Assembly (NCBI GenBank): GCA_033220425.1
Contig: CM065648.1
Span: 310,001-374,000, forward strand
Origin: Lepraria neglecta
Taxonomy: Eukaryota > Ascomycota > Lecanoromycetes > Lecanorales > Stereocaulaceae
Direction of reading: 5' to 3'
Length of the DNA stretch: 64,000 nt
Positions 10,606 to 21,500 of this stretch are shown piece after piece (the first letter of the stretch is position 1; each line of letters begins with the position of its first letter). Made by a program: the position numbers and the translations under genes. Below the pieces are notes generated by a model. That model was not told where the DNA came from. It saw only the letters and a list, made by a program, of their open reading frames with translations, and did not search any database.

Positions 10606-11484
10606 ACTCATCAAAGACGTCTGCTCCTGAATTGAAACGCTAAGAGGAGCAACTGGCACACGGAAATGAAGCAGTGAAACAGCTTGCGTGTGCTCAGCGA
10701 TTTTCGTTGGCTTACATATGCTCTTGATTGAACGCCGTATCGGGAAGAGCCTCCATGACATCTAATCTATCACTCACAGTGGGAGTTAAGAAAAGAAGGC
10801 AGCGGAGAAGAATCGTCGAAAGTACTCTGTAGATAGTGCCTTTTCCGGCTACACTTGTAGGTATCTCCACAATATCCTTTCGGTGTGCGCATAGGCATAC
10901 CAAGAATATTGCTGATACATACAATGTTGCAACAGGTATAGAGAAATCCAAGAGGTAGCTTCCGAGCACACTCTTTACGAGCTTGACTTACGGATGGACC
11001 GTAGGATAATTGCTAGTATTTGAGTTGCCTTCGTGAAGTTACTAGAGGATCTTCTTCGCTTCTTGGCATTGCAACTTTTCAAATTTTATTCCGTCAACGA
11101 TTGACTTTGTTAGATAAATTTTTATACAAAAAGCATAATGCTTATTTCTGCGATTCTATCACCGCAAAAATAATAACATTCTGTCAGGCATTGCTTGAGA
11201 TATCATCAATTAAAAATTGGTTGAAGATTTGAAAGATCTTGCCCTCGGCACTAGCTGGTATCCGCGAATTTTCTTAAATTCTTAATATCTCAACAACTAC
11301 TATATAGAATTTTATTATTCTTGCAGTGTTAGAGTCGCGGTATTATAGGCTTTAAGATCCTCTTCTAGAATTTAATGGTTGTGTTGAAGATTTAATATTC
11401 ATTAGCGGAGGTATGGAAAAGTTGAAATGCTAAGAAGTGAAGATCCTGCATACGCTAAATTATCCCTAGGCGAATTCGTCCCGC
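10606..11484. other. AT-rich degenerate spacer
   Basis: After about 10985 the sequence becomes visibly AT-rich (runs such as AAATTTTTATAC, AAAAATAATAAC) and has no coding potential on either strand. It leads directly into the foldback element. This could be RIP-eroded repeat DNA, but base counts were not computed. Confidence 0.5.
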
Positions 11485-11654
11485 GCACGGCATCGCCAAA
11501 ATAAAATTCAATATGCGCCCCGGAGCCGCCCCGGAGCCCCCCTCCGGGAGCCTCCCGAGATATCCCTGGCTGGGGAAGGCGGGGCTGCTTAGGGGCGCTT
11601 TAGGGGCATTGCTTAGGGCTCCCCTCATTGAATTTTATTTTGGCGATGCCGTGC
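11485..11654. mobile_element. 170-bp foldback/MITE-like element with 28-bp perfect terminal inverted repeats
   Basis: The left end GCACGGCATCGCCAAAATAA (continuing AATTCAAT) is the exact reverse complement of the right end at 11627-11654. The interior is GC-rich (several GGAGCC and TTAGGGGC words) while the flank is AT-rich. A 3-bp CGC directly abuts each end and may be the target duplication. There is no coding capacity, so it would be non-autonomous. The parent transposon is not in the window. Confidence 0.8.
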
Positions 11655-11972
11655 CGCGGTCTCTTCCCGTGCATTGGAACTCATGGTTCCAAGCTCGTCC
11701 TCCTCTTAATGGTCCAAGAAAGTAATTCATCACATATCGTCAATAGAAATTTCGCTAGTTGCAAGAATAACGACTGAAAATTTACCAAGACGATACTGCC
11801 TCCCATGCACTCGGTACTTGATCATCCAAACCTGAAACAGCCCAAAACCATCCTAAGTACACTAAAAGCTCTCAGCAATAGAGCACGATCAAACCCGACG
11901 AAACGATAACAGCGGAGTACAAATCATCATTACCATCCTCCGAGGGTGGCAATGCCTGGTTACAAAACTCTC
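11655..11972. other. spacer downstream of C2H2 copy B
   Basis: 318 bp with no gene. It probably contains the 3' UTR of the minus-strand C2H2 gene. Confidence 0.4.
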
Positions 11973-13260
11973 TTAGTCCTCTCTCCTCTTTCTCTTCCTT
12001 TCGTTCTCATGACTTGTTATATGGCGCTTGAAATGGTCCGCTCGGCGTGTAGTGTAGCCACAGTCGCCACAGACCAGTAGTTTTAACAACGTTGATACTG
12101 TGTCTGCATGAACAGTCTGGCGATGGCGGCGAAGGTCTTTGAGGGTCGTGAAGTCCTTCCCGCAATTGACTATATCACAAGCGAATCTCCTGTGGCTTTT
12201 TGCGTGACGCCTGTAGGTCTGATGAGTGGAAACGATACTGCTTGACTGACAAAGACACTTACGCAAGTTGAGCGCTTGACGCGAAGGTTTGGCGACAATC
12301 CGGGCATCGGTAAGAAGGCGCCGGTGGCAGTGCCAGATGAGTTAGTTGAGGCACCACTTCTGAGGGCGGCGACTTGGAGGACGCAGGATTGGTCCACGGT
12401 GAATCCACAGGAAATTGTGCCGGACAAAAATTGCCCGAAGTCGAAGAAGGTGAAGTCAGAGGAAGTAGCGATCCAGACCGATTTGAAGGATTTGAATCGC
12501 TGGGTGTTGAAAGAGAGAAATGGCCGTTGGCCGTGGTCGCGCTTTCAATGGCGTCCACGTGTCTAGAAAATGGTAGTGATGATTGACTGCGGTAATCAAA
12601 GCCACAGTTCAGAGCGAAATCAACGTCGACAGAGAGATCCAATTCTAACGGTAGCGGTCCAACGTTCAAACAATGCCAGCTTTCCGGATCATATTCTTGA
12701 TCCTGAGGGAATTCGGTGGCATCTCTCCCATGTGCTACTTTACTCTGAGAAGTATCGATGCTTTCGCTTCTAACGCCTGGAGCAGGGCTCCCTCCGCTTC
12801 TAGCGATTCCTTTCCCTCTCTCAGCATTATCCCTTCTCAGGTCATCCCTATATGGCGGAGGTTCGCTTCTTTCTTTCCAGAACAGAGAGGAGTTCGTTCC
12901 TTTTTCAAGCTCTGGTTCGAAGCTCAAGCATGCACCATAGCCAGGTTGTAGACCCCCAATGTGAAGGTTCGAACACAGGCTGGGATCGCGCGCTCTAAGC
13001 GTATCTTCCAGTGCTGATTCAAAGAATTCCGAGGCATACTCCTCATATTTCTGGTGTTTTTTATTATCAATAGCCACACATTTTGAATTGTTGGTAGGTG
13101 TCGAATATAGAAAAGGGTCTTCAAACGTCGATATCCGAGATCGGTCGAACGAGTGAACAGATTCGTCGGGTTCACGCTCTACATGCTGAGAGCTATTGCA
13201 TGAACTCAGCCGGCTGGGCTGCGACTTCGTTATGTGATGATCATTGTGTTCTGCAAGGAT
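11973..13260 (-). CDS. three-finger C2H2 zinc-finger protein, copy B
   Basis: A probable transcription factor, paralogue of the gene at 5931-6909. The long first exon ends at 12263, a 52-bp intron (12262-12211, GTAAGT...ACAG, phase 2) interrupts finger 1 after QLA, and exon 2 is 12210-11973 (238 nt). Fingers: CPDCRQTF...RHAKSH (C-x2-C-x12-H-x3-H), CDIVNCGKDF...HRQTVH (C-x4-C-x12-H-x4-H) and CGDCGYTT...HITSH, then a KRKRRED-type basic end. The N-terminal ~330 residues are Ser/Pro/acid-rich. Shared with copy A: LRANVI.A, QHV, SVHSFD.S.IS, DPFL. There is no in-frame AUG anywhere from the upstream TAA (13308) to the intron. All AUGs in this exon's leader are in other frames and close quickly. The given start (ATC) is a placeholder for a non-AUG start or an unseen upstream exon. 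Confidence 0.8.
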
Positions 13261-13293
13261 GACGTTCGCGCGAAGACAACGGCTTCGCGCAAA
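13230..13293 (-). promoter_or_regulatory. conserved leader hairpin plus 5-codon upstream AUG mini-ORF, copy B
   Basis: On the minus strand, 13293-13283 (TTTGCGCGAAG) pairs with 13275-13265 (CTTCGCGCGAA) in an 11-bp stem around a 7-nt loop. Twenty nt further, AUG at 13244 starts M-I-I-T-stop (ending 13230). Compared with copy A, stem bases differ but pairing is kept. Confidence 0.55.
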
Positions 13294-13377
13294 GTCAACT
13301 GCAGTTTATCAGATTGAGACCTAGGACGGACCGTCAGTGACAGGAATTTTGCAAAAGATTCTGGCAAAGAAGGATTT

Positions 13378-13720
13378 ACCTGCTCAATGGCAGGAATTGA
13401 GTGTTGAGGACGCTCTTTGATGCAAAAATGAGGAGGCGGAAACCTGGGCCGAAGCCCGAAGTCCCTTTGGGAAATGTACTGTAGAAGTGCGAAACAGTGT
13501 CAGAGGCTAGGTGATTCCTTCTGGCAGCTCCGCAGGAGGAGCCGTAGTGGAAGGAGAAAGCAAGAGCGGGAGAGTAAGCTGCCTTATAAGCTGCGAGCGG
13601 GGCGAGCCCGCCTTTCAAGCGAATTGATAACGCCCGAACCCCTCATTGGTGGCCTCTCTTGCGATTATGCGGGTTGCGTTCCCCCAAGGTGGCCATTGTG
13701 ATCATTGGTGGCCCCAGGGT
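13378..13720 (-). promoter_or_regulatory. promoter and leader of C2H2 copy B: TATA plus two CCAAT boxes
   Basis: ATTGGTGGCCTC at 13645-13656 and ATTGGTGGCCCC at 13704-13715 are minus-strand CCAAT boxes matching those of copy A. CTTATAAGGC (TATAA core at 13585-13589) lies about 55 bp downstream of the nearer box. A candidate leader intron donor GAGCAG|GTAAAT (about 13378) and a CCTAG acceptor (about 13322) are shared with copy A. No AUG lies between the TATA box and the mini-ORF. Confidence 0.55.
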
Positions 13721-13896
13721 GACCTAAGCGATGGCTGCGGGCGAGCACCTTATTTTCCTTTGGGGTAGCTTACGGCGGGTGGTTCTTCTCATACGACACT
13801 TATACTAGCTCATCTGTCTCAGCAAGAGTGAGGCTGAAACCCTACATCATCTTCAATTGCTCCAGAATAAGTTCATATGCTTGCACCCCACAAGTC

Positions 13897-15806
13897 ATGG
13901 ACCCACTCTCTGTATCAGCATCTATAATTGGTATTCTTGGCGCAGCAGCCAAAGCATCTTCCATGTTGATCACCTTTGTGCAAAATACGAAGGCAGCCCC
14001 GAAGCTTGCTCAGACTGTGCTTGCCGAAGTCAATGGCCTAAGTGCTGTTCTCGGCCACCTACAAACATACCTTATAGGCGTTGCAAGCCCCTCTAAGTCC
14101 AGGGCCTCACTTATCTTGGTCGAACAGGTCATTGTGACCCTGGCAGAATGCGTCACCACATTTTCCGAGCTCGAAGACCTTCTCGGTATTTCAGACCATA
14201 ATGATATGGCTGCACTCGACCGCATGAAATGGGCCATGAAGGAGTCAAAGGTATCTGACATTCAGAGAAGGCTACAGAGCAACAAATCTTCGTTGACACT
14301 TATGCTCACAATCTTGCAATGGTTCGCTAGCCCTTTTTCATGACTGTTCTCGTTTATCTCACATGAGATTTGGCATTGATTCTTTATTAGCAAGTCTATG
14401 GAAGAGGCAGAGTCCGCAATGACGCGCTTGTGTGATCTGGTAGAGCAAGTGTTGGCCAACAACCAGGACATGAGCCGGCGCCTGAGAAATATGGATGATA
14501 AGTCCACCTATCAAGCAACATCAATAACATCAAACGTCAAAGATGGTGCTAGCACCACATCGAGTAGGACGGTCACTCCACCCCCAGACGCTCCTGAAGA
14601 TACCAGGACCGATTTTGTGCAACGGAATCATTTTGGGTTCGCGTTTGAAGAAGACCTCATGGCGTCTCGTGTGTATCGCAAACCTCTCTTCAGCGACTCT
14701 GGAGAATCGCTCGTAACATCTGCGGCCAGGACCACGGCGTCATCCATACTATCGGCGCTTAGTTTGACAGACGTCTCAAACATTTCAATTTTCGCAGTCC
14801 CGATTTATGCCCACGAGATCACTAACAGTGGTCGGTATGTGTTTGGAGACTTCCAGCCGGCAGCTTTGGACGTACAGGAACAGCAAATACCAGCAAAACT
14901 ACTCAAAGAGACACTGAAAGCTAACAAATGGGACGGTTTTGCTTCTGCTGTCTGGCGCCGCAGGAGGAACAAGCTCTCTAAGTCGGGTGCCTCGCTAGGG
15001 CCAGAACCAGCTGTTCTAGGCGTCCCGCTGTATGAGAGTATCAAATATGCCAATGTGGCTATCTCTCTTACCAATGAAGAGGGTGAAAAATACATATATG
15101 GCTACGTTCCCCTCTATGTGGCCAAAATTGGAGTCTTCCTTAAAGAGAAAGGTCAGTCCTCCATTCACCTCTTTTTGCTCACGCCGGTCTTCAATCCATT
15201 TTTAGACGAGCGCGTATTGATATTGCTCATCTAGCTACGGACCTGCAAGACGTTTTTACCATTAGTGGATCCCCTCTTCGCTTGCAGGAGCTTGAGGCTG
15301 CTTTCAACGAGCCTCCAAATTACGGCAAGGGGTTTGACTGGACCGGATACACGGTACACGATGCAGCCAGCATCTTGCTAAGATATCTCTTGCGAAGTCC
15401 TGAGCCTGTCATACCACTTGTAAAATACCAAGCCTTTCAGAAACCCTTACGACCATATTCATCTTTCTCGACAAACCTCAGTGACAGTTCTTTCGAAGAG
15501 GACGTAGCGATTCGTGAATATCAGCGGCAAATCACACTTTTGCCGCCTCTATCGCGTCAACTGCTTCTATATCTATTGGACTTGCTAGCTGTCTTTGCTT
15601 CAGAATGCGAAACCAACAGAATGACTTCGTTTTGCCTGGCTGCAGTCTTCCAGCCAGCAATCCTTTCGCCTGTGAAGGCAGGTGAAGATTTCATCGAAGA
15701 AGAGAAGTCTCGTCAAATCAGTCATCAAGTGCTCATTTTCCTGATTGAAAATCAAGACTCATTTCTGGTTGGCATGTCAGGAACGGCCGTAGAATCCGGA
15801 GCATAG
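13897..15806 (+). CDS. Fungal_N-type N-terminal domain fused to a degenerate RhoGAP domain
   Basis: Three exons (13897-14321, 14391-15151, 15211-15806) encode 593 aa. Start chosen at MDPLSVSASIIGILG, the usual opening of the fungal STAND/NLR N-terminal domain; an in-frame ATG lies 23 codons upstream. Residues ~1-150 form that helical domain. Residues ~200-300 contain SALSLTDVSNISIFAVPIYA, a signature seen in fungal relatives. The C-terminal ~280 residues match the Sac7/Bag7 RhoGAP type: VPLYESIKYANVAISLTNEE, IYGYVPLYVAKIGVFLKEK, GKGFDWTGYTVHDAASILLR, QLLLYLLDLLAVFA, MTSFCLAAVFQPAIL. The canonical GIFRxSG arginine finger is VFTISG here (R to T), and the Asn of MTxxNLAxxF is Cys. So it probably binds a Rho-type GTPase without accelerating hydrolysis. 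The second intron uses acceptor GACGAG at 15210, chosen because it alone keeps the frame. Confidence 0.82.
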
Positions 15807-16201
15807 TCTAGTGCAAGATGTAATGATTTATGGGCTGTTTTCTTTCTGCAAAGCAAACTTCTGGGGACCTCACCGTTCGTGGTAAGACTAGTCGGAAATA
15901 CCAGTCCGAGGAGGATCTCAGGCTTTTCTATCACAGAGTCAAAGACGGCAATGTTCACTCACATGTTTTCACTGCACTGTAAGCGGATGAGCAGATGGCG
16001 TTTAATGCTAGACGAGTAATATACCCAGTCCTTCCCAGTCATCGGGATCCCAGAACCATGACCCATCAAGTTCGACCTGCGCGCCTTAGGCCTGAAGCTA
16101 GAAGTCACGAGATCATTCTCTCGCACGCTTCACCCTATTGGACTTTCAACCTTTGCAGAATTCCCTACGTCTTCGTAAATACTGGACTCCATGATGAGCT
16201 A
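15807..16201. other. convergent 3' spacer
   Basis: About 395 bp between convergent genes. A weak 83-codon frame at 15995-16246 has no motif and is not called. Confidence 0.4.
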
Positions 16202-17030
16202 TCAAGCGACAGCGCTGCCAAAAACAGTCGCCAAAAGCACAATTAACATCCACCCGCTTCCCATCCGACTAGCCATACTAACCGTTGCCAGGGTCGGCAC
16301 CCCGTACTAAACCCAGGCGCAGTCATCACTCTCGCCGAAGCCCCATAAGTGCTCGTCGCAGCAGCCCCTATCCCAGAAGAAGTCCTCACATCGCCAGCAC
16401 TAGTGCACAATCCCACCGCACTCCCAATACTCTCCGCCACACCCACAAACTGCGTCTGCGCCTTCACATAACTATCACAACTACTCATGAACCCATCGAA
16501 CGGCTCCGGCGCCCAGCTGGATGTGTGAATGGCTCCGCTTGGAGCATAGCATTGACAACTTGCTTGCATGCTTTGTGCTTCGCCGCCGAAATTGGGGTAC
16601 TGGATGAGCAGGATGTGTAGAGGCTTTGGATGCTTAGGCATGCGGAGGCAGCTGTAGGTAGAGTTGCTACGGCGGTCATGGTGGTAGAGCCAACGTTGGA
16701 GGTCGAGACGACGGATATGGCTGCGTTGAGGAATTGTTGTATCTCCTGGCCTATGTCTTCTGTTGGGGGCTGATCGGGAATTCTAGGAGTCTGGCAATCG
16801 GCTCCTGTGCAGCCGCTTGAGGGATCTGATGAGGTATCTGGGGGTGTGTCGTCTGGAGTCGACGAATTTGGGTCACCAGCAGGATTGCCAGTGGCTGAAC
16901 CTGCGCCAGATGCTGAACCAGATCGCGAACCAGAACTTCCACCTCCACCTCCTCCACCTCCGCCGCCGCGCTGTCCCAGCGCAAGCGATGCACCTAGCAG
17001 AAGCAACGATAGGAATGAGGTTAGACGCAT
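16202..17030 (-). pseudogene. secreted, probably GPI-anchored Ser/Gly-rich protein, frame broken twice
   Basis: The gene starts MRLTSFLSLLLLGASLALGQ, a clear signal peptide, followed by a G10 run and a Ser/Gly/Asp/Pro-rich linker with CTGADC. The body has ACLSIQSLYTSC, then, in another frame, NFGGEAQSMQASCQCYAPSG, WAPEPFDGFMSSCDSYV and LCTSAGDV. The tail lies in a third frame: VPTLATVSMAS, then GWMLIVLLATVFGSAVA, a GPI-type hydrophobic end, stop at 16202. The Cys pattern (SLYTSC, ASCQCY, SCDSY, LCTSAGDV) resembles a common small family of fungal wall proteins. Both breaks are repaired by one extra base in a short homopolymer: CCCC at about 16595 and GGGG at about 16305. An 87-nt intron (GTGAGG...TTTAG) could explain the second break instead. 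Either the gene is dead or the consensus lacks two bases. Confidence 0.65.
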
Positions 17031-17589
17031 GATGGGGTACTTTGATCGATAATGTCTTCCAGTGTTACCTAGAGGGTGGATTGTCAGCAGTAGAAGTACT
17101 TGTAGAAGTATAGTGGACAGCTAGGGTAATATGGAGCCCGCGAGGACTCTTCCCAGGAATTGAGAAGAGTAGCGTAGTGCTTAGAATCATCTTGTGCATT
17201 GAATGGGTATTCTAAGATGTATGTATAAATGTGAAGGCGGATGAGACTGATGCCTAGGTCATAGGCTGATTCTGAAACGCACAAAGGAGCCGCGTTAGTT
17301 TCGGTGTGAGGCTGTGTCAACATAAGCCTTGTGATGGAGTTTTCGCAGGAATAGAAGATCTGCGATTCTGCCTTGAAGTGATCGATGATCATCGCCCTTA
17401 TCGGGGCTTAAAAAACGGCTAGTAAAGGCAGTGATGGGGCACGGGTGAGTTTTCGAAAGTATCAATAAGAATGTAAGTACATTGTGCGATATCAAAACCC
17501 AACAGCAGCGGGGTACTTCGAAAAGAAAATCTTGAGCACCTGCGTCTGGGGATCAATAGCCCGCATCGAAGGCTTCCCAGAAGCTTTTG
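17031..17589. other. upstream region of the GPI-type gene
   Basis: No supported gene; small overlapping frames only. It contains the promoter of the minus-strand gene ending at 17030. Confidence 0.4.
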
Positions 17590-18520
17590 TCATTCCGATG
17601 AGTCCATATCTGCCAGCAACAATTTGCATGCATAGTCCCCATGAGATAAATTCTTTTCGGTCTTAGCATACGGTGGGGTGATAGCATTACTGGAAGGCGT
17701 AGAAGCTGGCGCTGCGGTGTGTGAGGGAATCTCTTCTTCGGTTACGGCGAGAGCCGTTTCGGAATCTGTCTCCGAGTCCCTTTCATCGCAATGATGGCTG
17801 TTCTCGTAGGCGGAGTCGCGAATGTTGGGGATAGAATCATCTGATGGGGTCTCAGGATTGGTGTTTGAGGTGTTGAGTAGAACATGTGCCAGCGCCCCGA
17901 AGATCATACGCCACTCCTCAGACATTGCAGAGTATTTTGCAATGACCCGGGAGTACTTGCTGAGTATCTTGGCACGGTGATCCATTTCGCGAGGGGTTCT
18001 GTAAGAGTATCGGTAGATGAAGGGTGGGAAAGATTCATGCAGAGAGATTGTAGGGAAGACGAAGAAATAGAATGCGAGAAGTCCTGTATATCACATAAGT
18101 AATCACAGTCATCGAAGAATATGATCAGGAGCATGTTTTTAATGTTTTGAATATCACACATGACTTGACTTATGATAGTCCATTGAAGCATACGATTCTT
18201 CAGCCGCAAGGCTTGGCGCCAACTGAGCTGAATTTTGTTGAAACTGGCCAGGCACTGTGGCCATTTTTGTAGCAGATTTGAAAGCTTCCTTCTCGTAAGC
18301 GTCGTTTCAGCAGTTTTCGAAAGCTGTCTTTTCATGGGCATCCATGTAGTAGGTCTTAGAAGGTTTCTCCTTGTAGGCGTCTTCATAGGAGGTCTTGAAA
18401 ACTCTTTTCTCGTCAAAACTTTATAGCGAATTTTTATAGCAATAACTGAAAACCTCCTTCACGTATGCATTCTTGTGGTAGGCCTTTGAAGCTCCTTCCC
18501 AGTAGGCGCTCCCTTTAAGG
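17590..18520 (-). pseudogene. probable decayed gene with a short internal amino-acid repeat
   Basis: One minus-strand frame reads through a run of about 13-residue units of the form AYxKExFxxxY: NAYVKEVFSYCY, SYEDAYKEKPSKTYYMD, AHEKTAFENC, NDAYEKEAFKSA. It is interrupted by TAA (after KNSL) and TGA (after ENC). It then gives PGQFQQNSAQLAPSLAAEES. After a probable intron (acceptor GATATACAG near 18083) a second part follows: HRAKILSKYSRVIAKYSAMS, EEWRMIFGALAHVLLNTSN and an acidic Ser/Thr-rich tail to 17590. The second part is a clean 131-codon frame with its own ATG (17985). The whole could be a repeat protein broken by two stops, or only the downstream part is expressed. I do not recognise the family. 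Confidence 0.42.
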
Positions 18521-18525
18521 CAATT

Positions 18526-21500
18526 TCACACTGTCATGTCTGCATGCCGGGGGATGTTGTCCAATTTCCTGCACTGACAGTCGCAATCCGGCACCGGACA
18601 GACATCATGCTTGTCAAACCAGTCCAGAGAGTGTCCTGCATGCGCCATATGATCGCAGGTCAGACACACGCTGATAAGTCTGTTCATCATCTCTCTCCTA
18701 GTCGGTGCAGCAGCTACACTGCCGCGAGAGTGCGGGTCCGGCATCCCGAGCCAATCCATACACACCACACAGCGGGGCAAATGTTTACCACATTTGGGGC
18801 ACACGGTTCCTGTCTTGGCGTCCCCAAAGATTTTGTCAGGGTGAGTACCGAAGCCTGGTGGCGGCGCCTCAGGTCGAGGATTGGCGGTGCCGCGATCGAG
18901 CGCTCGGTGGCAGTGGTTACATTCAAGACTGAATTGGCGCGGAGGTACAGCCAATTGCGGTTTGCCGTTCGGAGGCGTTGAGACTTTGGTGGCTTGTACG
19001 TCGTATTGAACTCGAGGTATGAACAGGCGCAATCCGTTGAGATATGAGCGGTAAGTCTCACGCCATTTGTCGACTCGAGTGTCCGCGAAGTAGCGAGGAC
19101 AGGTGAAGGATATAGCTAGAAGAGCGGTTTGAGTGTCGGAAAATTTCTCGATATATTTCTCGAAGAGAGGAACGGCTTGTTCGGTAAGGCCGGTGAGGAC
19201 AACGCCTTCAATGTCACCTTCTTTGATGCTCTCTGCAGTGCTGTCATTGATGTATTGTGTGAGTTCCTCATCATTCAAGTACAACAAAGCAATGCCGACC
19301 CGGTTTCTCAGAGGGAGCATTGTTTCGGCTAAGACATCGTGCCAGTCACCATAACTGACGAGTGCCAGGATAGACCGTGCATAAGGGTCGTCGAGGTTCT
19401 CTTTCATATCTTGGATAGTCTCGTTCCAAGCCTCGTCGGTTGTTCCTAGTCCCTTGTTGAATCCAGCTAGTGCAACTGCAAGCTCTCTATGTACTGAGGA
19501 TGGCTTCCCGTTCTTCAGAGCCAGATAAGCTAGCTTGGCTTGATCGTGTATCATGGCAAGAGCAGCAGCTTTGGTATTCTCGCCCTCGAAAACAAGTTTC
19601 TTGACACTTTCTTCAAGCTGCTGATAAGGAAGTCCTAGGCCACAAGTATGGAGGCACAACCGGCGATGGTTTGGAAACGAAGTTTCTGTCATGCGAAATT
19701 CTGGTAGCTCAAGTCTCGTACACAACGCCTCGACGGCAGTAGCAACTTCTTTGCTGTAGGTGGGCTTGCTCAGCTTATTTGATGCTCGCTGCGAATCTAA
19801 ATTGCTATTAGAAATGTATGGGATAAATACTTGTGTTATAGCTTACCCAAGTCGTTGTTCCATATGCTAGCAACGCCGAAAAAGCTGAGATCAAGAGTGT
19901 CTGTGATCATGCCATTATCCTCAGCATTGTCTTTGGCCCCTGTTACTAGTCAGCGACAGTTTAATAAGTCATAGGAGTAACATACGATCAATCCAAGTCC
20001 ACAGCTTCAGAAGCCATGGATTATCACGAACAATTCCAATGTTTTTCTTGCAGTCAAATAGGTAACCCTCAATGCAGCGGCGACGTGCAGCAGTGGAATA
20101 GTTCACCGATTCCGCTATGCTGAGCTTGTCCACGTCCGGTAAGATAAAGCTGACATGATGTTCATGAGACTCGCGACTTGAGGAAGGTGTGCTGTCAACG
20201 GTGTCACGATTCCCACTCCTCTTAGGATCTGACTGCTGGTTGCCCATGGCGGTATCACGTTTCTTCCGTAAATTGATTAGAAGATCTGCGGCTGTTCCAC
20301 CCTCAGATGGGTTGAAAATGCGGATATTATTGGCGAGGAATTGATCTTCAGAAGATGATTCGCCTTTGTAGGTGATTGTGTTGTCGACTCTACTAACGAT
20401 AAGGCTAGGACGCCAGGAAATACTTAGCGCCGGAGGGGGACCATTAAGACCAACAATATCAACACTTTGATCACTACGAAGAATGATTGCACAAGGTGTG
20501 CCCTTGGATCCAGCCAAGTTGGTGAAGTCAAAGGCAACGACTCGCGGCTTCTCATGGTTGTTTGTCTCACCCTGTGCATGCTCGATATGATGAATCCGTT
20601 TCGTCAATATCGAACGTCGGTCAGTATTTAGGATATCGTAATCCGGATACTGCTGAGCTTTGCCTTGTTCCTTCAAAAATGAGTACTCATGCTTTGTCTC
20701 GAAGACTTTGAAATCCCCATTGCTTGCCAGAGCACCAAGATAACCACTTTTGCCTTTACAGTATCGCATGCTCCATATACTCACGTCACTGCCCTCACTA
20801 CCTCGACGCTGAGGCGAGACCTTTGGCGTGTTGAATGCTTCTGCATATTGGAGCACAGGACCTTCCGCTTGGACTCCAAACTCTGATCCAGATCCCAGGC
20901 TTAGTGCCGTATAGGGTATCCCAGATCGACGATCCCAGATTTGGATGGTCGTATCCTTTGCAGCACCGGCGCACGCAAAATAGTTCTCGTCAAGAGGATC
21001 AATGGCAAGATTGAATACGGAAGTCGTCTGGAAGTGCAGTGACGGGCTCCCAGCGTTTTCTCGCAGATCATATATTCGAACGCCCCTGCCTTTGACACCA
21101 GTTACCAGAACTTCCGGTTGTGCAATATAGAATTTGATGCTCGATATTGCTTCCGAGCTTGCGAACTTGCGATACGGTTCCACGAATGGTTTAGCAGCTC
21201 CGCCTCCTGGTGACAAGACAGTAGGGAAACGTTGGTTCACATCCCAGATGTTCAAGCAGAAGTCGTTCCGAACCCTTTCCAAGCCAGCAGCCATCAATCC
21301 TGTTCTACTAAACGCCACAGCATTGCAGAGACGTTGATTCTTTGCTGGCAAAGAGATATTGGAAGACGTGTCGTCAATTCGAAGAACGGTGACTTCTCCT
21401 GACCATTGGCCTACGGCCACGAGAGTCTCATCATGCGGAGCCCAGTCAAAGGCGCGGAAAGGAGGCACATTGCTGTACGTTGATTGTGTGCTGTGCTGAA

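Noticed and set aside
11513-11725. Small plus-strand frame MRPGAAPEPPSGS
   Set aside because: It lies inside and across the foldback element and is a product of its GC-rich core.
12276-12951. Several plus-strand frames opposite C2H2 copy B
   Set aside because: Antisense shadows of the Ser/Pro-rich exon; no start context or motif.
13828-13896. Upstream ATG extending the RhoGAP fusion by 23 residues
   Set aside because: MDPLSVSASI is the canonical start of the domain; the extension has no family features.
15995-16246. 83-codon plus-strand frame between convergent genes
   Set aside because: Overlaps the 3' end of the GPI-type gene and has no recognisable feature.
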